DNA of 34,991 bases from Saprospiraceae bacterium (lineage in GTDB: Bacteria; Bacteroidota; Bacteroidia; Chitinophagales; Saprospiraceae): positions 1-34,991 of the forward strand of contig JADLDL010000245.1 of assembly GCA_020846655.1 (NCBI GenBank). The letters run 5' to 3'. The notes beneath the pieces were generated by a model. It was not told where the DNA came from and did no database searches. It saw only the letters and a list, made by a program, of their open reading frames with translations. The stretch's first letter is position 1, and each line of letters begins with the position of its first letter. The position numbers and the translations under genes were made by a program. This document shows, in pieces, positions 32,566 to 34,991 of this stretch.

Positions 32566-33276
32566 ATGTTCGACAAAAATGAGTTTATGAAGTATGCCAC
32601 CAAGCACTTGGGTATGAGTGGCATGCACCTCGAAAAGTACATCAACACCTCGACCCAGGTAGCCGCTCCGAACATCCGGGCATTCACCCCTGCGGTGATT
32701 GAAGAGCGCCAGATGAACGTTGTTGCCATGGATGTATTCAGCCGCCTGATGATGGACCGGATCATCTTCATGGGTGTACCGGTGACGGAATATGTAGCCA
32801 ACGTCATTCAGGCGCAGTTGCTGTTCCTGGAATCCAGCGACCCAAAGCGCGATATTCAGTTGTTCATCAACAGCCCCGGCGGCTCGGTGATTGATGGCTT
32901 GGGTATCTACGATACGATGCAGTACGTTGCCCCCGACGTAGCCACCATCTGTACCGGGCTTGCCGCCTCCATGGGCGCTGTCCTGTTGGCAGCAGGCACC
33001 AAAGGCAAACGCAGCTGCCTGTACCACAGTCATGTGATGATCCACCAGCCGATGGGGGGCGCGCAGGGCCAGGTTTCGGATATTGAGATTACGTACAAAC
33101 TGATCAAGAAAATGCAGAAATCCTTGTACGATATTCTGGCCCACCACACCGGCCAGTCGTACGAAAAAATTGAGGAAGACTGTGACCGCGACAACTGGAT
33201 GAGCGCCGAAGATGCCAAAGCCTATGGCTTGATTGACGAAGTACTGGACCGCAACAATCCGCGGAAAGAGAAATAA
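32566..33276 (+). CDS. clpP: ATP-dependent Clp protease proteolytic subunit
   Basis: A 236-aa serine peptidase that forms the tetradecameric chamber used by ClpX. The catalytic triad is Ser135 ([10 protein letters not shown]), His160 (HVMIHQP) and an Asp near 205 (EEDCDRDNW). Other family features are [20 protein letters not shown] and [15 protein letters not shown]. The ATG at 32566 ([11 protein letters not shown]) gives an N-terminal extension of about 38 residues relative to E. coli, likely including a propeptide. An open frame to 32458 is probably not used. clpX follows after about 118 bp that contain a hairpin. Confidence 0.96.
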   Translation: MFDKNEFMKYATKHLGMSGMHLEKYINTSTQVAAPNIRAFTPAVIEERQMNVVAMDVFSRLMMDRIIFMGVPVTEYVANVIQAQLLFLESSDPKRDIQLFINSPGGSVIDGLGIYDTMQYVAPDVATICTGLAASMGAVLLAAGTKGKRSCLYHSHVMIHQPMGGAQGQVSDIEITYKLIKKMQKSLYDILAHHTGQSYEKIEEDCDRDNWMSAEDAKAYGLIDEVLDRNNPRKEK

Positions 33277-33298
33277 GGGTACGCCCCCGAAGTTGTAT

Positions 33299-33343
33299 GA
33301 AGCAAACAGGAGTTACCCAAGCCGGATGACTCTTGTTTGCTTC
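33299..33343. other. Hairpin between clpP and clpX
   Basis: GAAGCAAACAGGAGT (33299-33313) pairs with ACTCTTGTTTGCTTC (33329-33343): 15 bp, with one G-U pair. The next bases are T-rich (TTGTTTGATTC) but not a run of T, so it may stabilise, attenuate or process the clpP-clpX transcript. Confidence 0.65.
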
Positions 33344-33394
33344 TTGTTTGATTCAGATGCTTTTTTGCTTTCCACACATCAACCCATTTTCAAC

Positions 33395-34678
33395 ATGAAA
33401 CGCGGTCGACTCACTCCCCATCAATGTTCTTTTTGCGGTCGGAATAAAGAGGATGTCATGATCCTGATTTCCGGCATGGAAGCACAAATCTGTGAAATGT
33501 GTGTGGAAAAAGCCCAGGAAATCATCGACCAGGAAATACACCGGCAAGGTGGTACTGGCACTGGCGAAGCCTCAGCTTCTAAAAGTTCAAAATACAGCAG
33601 CAATATCCGGCTGGTTCCGCCACGCGAAACCAAAGCCTTTCTCGACGAATATATTATTGGGCAGGATGATGCCAAGAAAATCCTGGCCGTAGCCGTGTAT
33701 AACCATTACAAACGGCTGCAACAACTTGGAAAAGCCAATGACAGCGATGTGGAAATTGAGAAATCCAACGTCCTGTTTATCGGTCAAACCGGAACCGGAA
33801 AAACCTTGCTCGCCAAAACGATCGCCAAATTGCTCAATGTGCCGTTTGCCATTGTAGATGCCACTGTTTTTACAGAGGCCGGGTATGTAGGTGAGGACGT
33901 GGAGAGCATTTTGGCCCGCCTGCTACAAGTGTGCGATTACGACGTGCAAGCCGCTGAGCGGGGCATTGTTTATATCGATGAAATTGACAAAATCGCCAGA
34001 AAACAGGACAATCCTTCGATTACCCGGGATGTGTCCGGAGAAGGCGTTCAGCAAGCCATGCTGAAAATGCTGGAAGGCGCCGAGGTACTGGTGCCTCCCC
34101 AAGGCGGTAGGAAACACCCGGAACAAAAACTCATCAAAGTAAACACCCAAAACATCCTGTTCATTTGCGGTGGCGCCTTTGATGGCATCGATAAAATTAT
34201 TGCCCGCCGGGTTAATACCCAGGTCATTGGCTATACAAAGCAACAAGACCAGCAGGAAATTGATCGCGACAACCTGCTTCAGTATGTGAACCACCAGGAT
34301 GTCAAACATTTCGGGATTATTCCGGAATTGGTCGGTCGCATGCCCGTTGTAGTACACCTGGATCCGCTTGATTTGTCTGCCCTGCGTCGCATTCTCACCG
34401 AGCCGCGCAACGCCCTGATCCGTCAATATCAAAAACTATTTGCGCTGGAAGGCCTGGATTTACAATTTACACCAGATGCCATCGACCTGATCGCCGAGAA
34501 AGCCCTGGAGTACAAACTCGGTGCCCGGGGCCTGCGCTCGCTCTGTGAAGCGATTCTCACAGATGCCATGTTTGAATTGCCATTGGGTAAAAAAGACAGC
34601 AAAGTGCTGGTCGTCGACCGTGCTTATGTGGCGGAGAAACTGGAACGCTCGCGGGTAGCACGCCTGAGAGCAGCTTAA
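33395..34678 (+). CDS. clpX: ATP-dependent Clp protease ATP-binding subunit ClpX
   Basis: A 427-aa AAA+ unfoldase that feeds substrates to ClpP. The N-terminal zinc-binding domain has Cys11, Cys14, Cys33 and Cys36 (CSFCGRN, ICEMC). Walker A GQTGTGKT is at residues 130-137, Walker [12 protein letters not shown] near 190, the pore-loop motif GYVGEDV near 160, sensor regions follow, and the IGF-type ClpP-binding loop region lies around [11 protein letters not shown], though the tripeptide itself reads VIGY here. I chose the ATG at 33395 because it begins just before the zinc finger; ORF extension to 33233 overlaps clpP and is not supported. Confidence 0.96.
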   Translation: MKRGRLTPHQCSFCGRNKEDVMILISGMEAQICEMCVEKAQEIIDQEIHRQGGTGTGEASASKSSKYSSNIRLVPPRETKAFLDEYIIGQDDAKKILAVAVYNHYKRLQQLGKANDSDVEIEKSNVLFIGQTGTGKTLLAKTIAKLLNVPFAIVDATVFTEAGYVGEDVESILARLLQVCDYDVQAAERGIVYIDEIDKIARKQDNPSITRDVSGEGVQQAMLKMLEGAEVLVPPQGGRKHPEQKLIKVNTQNILFICGGAFDGIDKIIARRVNTQVIGYTKQQDQQEIDRDNLLQYVNHQDVKHFGIIPELVGRMPVVVHLDPLDLSALRRILTEPRNALIRQYQKLFALEGLDLQFTPDAIDLIAEKALEYKLGARGLRSLCEAILTDAMFELPLGKKDSKVLVVDRAYVAEKLERSRVARLRAA

Positions 34679-34868
34679 AAAAACATTCTTACAACATCCC
34701 GGCTATTACTCTTCACCTTGCGCCAGACTCACGGCAGCAGGGCTTGATCCGTTTGCTACTGGTCTCTGTTTCCCTCACAGCCTGGCCTCCAGGCCTATCG
34801 CTTCATTACTGAGGGGCGGTTGCTACGTAAACGGTCCAACTCCGCTACCCCTACCTACCCTTCCCCAA
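34679..34868. other. Non-coding stretch with internal pairing, unidentified
   Basis: No convincing gene after clpX. The segment 34770-34815 contains short complementary words (CCTCA...TGAGG around GCCTGG-CCT-CCAGGC) that could fold. Its composition differs from the repeat arrays and from coding DNA nearby. It could be a structured RNA, a decayed mobile element end, or neither; I do not recognise it. Confidence 0.35.
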
Positions 34869-34869
34869 T

Positions 34870-34903
34870 AAAAAAAGCCCCCCTCCACATTCTGGAGAGA
34901 GGC
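34870..34903 (-). terminator. Rho-independent terminator on the minus strand
   Basis: GCCTCTCTCCA and TGGAGGGGGGC pair on the minus strand (11 pairs, two G-U) around GAATG, followed by seven T (34876-34870). It would end a leftward transcript from a gene beyond the right edge, convergent with clpX. Confidence 0.7.
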
Positions 34904-34915
34904 CATCCCAAAAAC

Positions 34916-34939
34916 CGATTTTAAAGTATGTTAAAATCG
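34916..34939. other. AT-rich perfect palindrome
   Basis: CGATTTTAA (34916-34924) and TTAAAATCG (34931-34939) around AGTATG. It could be an operator or a small hairpin; nothing else supports either. Confidence 0.4.
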
Positions 34940-34952
34940 ATTCCCAGTATGA

Positions 34953-34991
34953 GGTTGGAAGGTTAGAAGGTTGGAGAGTTAGAAGGTTGAA
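34953..34991 (+). repeat. GGTTRGAD octamer array, cut by the window edge
   Basis: GGTTGGAA, GGTTAGAA, GGTTGGAG and AGTTAGAA units, the same family and orientation as the left arms at 1 and 28132. A facing arm probably lies beyond the edge. Confidence 0.85.

Overview
The window reads as chromosomal DNA of a GC-rich Bacteroidota bacterium, most likely from the Saprospiraceae/Chitinophagia side of the phylum. This lineage guess is inference from gene content. Supporting signs are two proteins with type IX secretion (T9SS) C-terminal sorting domains, a TonB-dependent receptor with an N-terminal carboxypeptidase-like domain, a DUF4349 lipoprotein, an ABC-permease/M1-peptidase fusion, and promoters of the Bacteroidota form TTTG-N18-TAnnTTTG. 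Almost no Shine-Dalgarno sites are visible; the one strong exception is at the RelA/SpoT gene.

Layout. 1-2.5 kb: octamer repeat array, then a TonB-dependent receptor (-). 2.7-5.6 kb: lipoprotein, MarR regulator and four-helix-bundle (S23/IVP) gene, all +; the last is bracketed by inverted GCAGT-type repeat arrays. 5.7-16.8 kb (-): DUF2177 membrane protein, a GIY-YIG-like protein, a SUKH-like protein, isoleucyl-tRNA synthetase, a Fic protein, FtsK and RlmN, listed in transcription order. 16.9-21.5 kb (+): ABC ATPase plus permease/M1-peptidase fusion, ending in a 33-bp perfect palindrome. 21.5-28.1 kb (-): a T9SS repeat protein, a secreted M4 metalloprotease with T9SS tail, and a DUF4349 lipoprotein. 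28.1-30.6 kb (-): a large inverted octamer array and RelA/SpoT. 30.7-34.7 kb (+): tRNA-Leu(UAG), trigger factor, ClpP and ClpX, a protein-folding and proteolysis block.

The most unusual feature is the isoleucyl-tRNA synthetase. Its reading frame is interrupted, in frame, by about 180 codons that encode a complete-looking DUF559 (PD-(D/E)XK-like) endonuclease domain. That domain is bounded by GC-rich palindromic repeats that are themselves translated (Pro/Gly-rich peptides). A fourth copy of the same repeat, without cargo, is translated into the C-terminal part of the same enzyme. This looks like a nuclease cassette that inserts into coding sequence without destroying the host protein.

Two further repeat families (GGTTRGAD octamers and GCAGTTTGCAGTA units) sit at gene ends. 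At six gene ends the repeat begins within a few bases of the stop codon, and for two or three GCAGT copies the TAG stop reads as part of the repeat unit. One GCAGT pair brackets the S23/IVP four-helix-bundle gene. The working hypothesis is that this genome carries several classes of short repeat, two of which are associated here with small cargo genes, each tolerated by the host in a different way: in-frame read-through or placement at stop codons.
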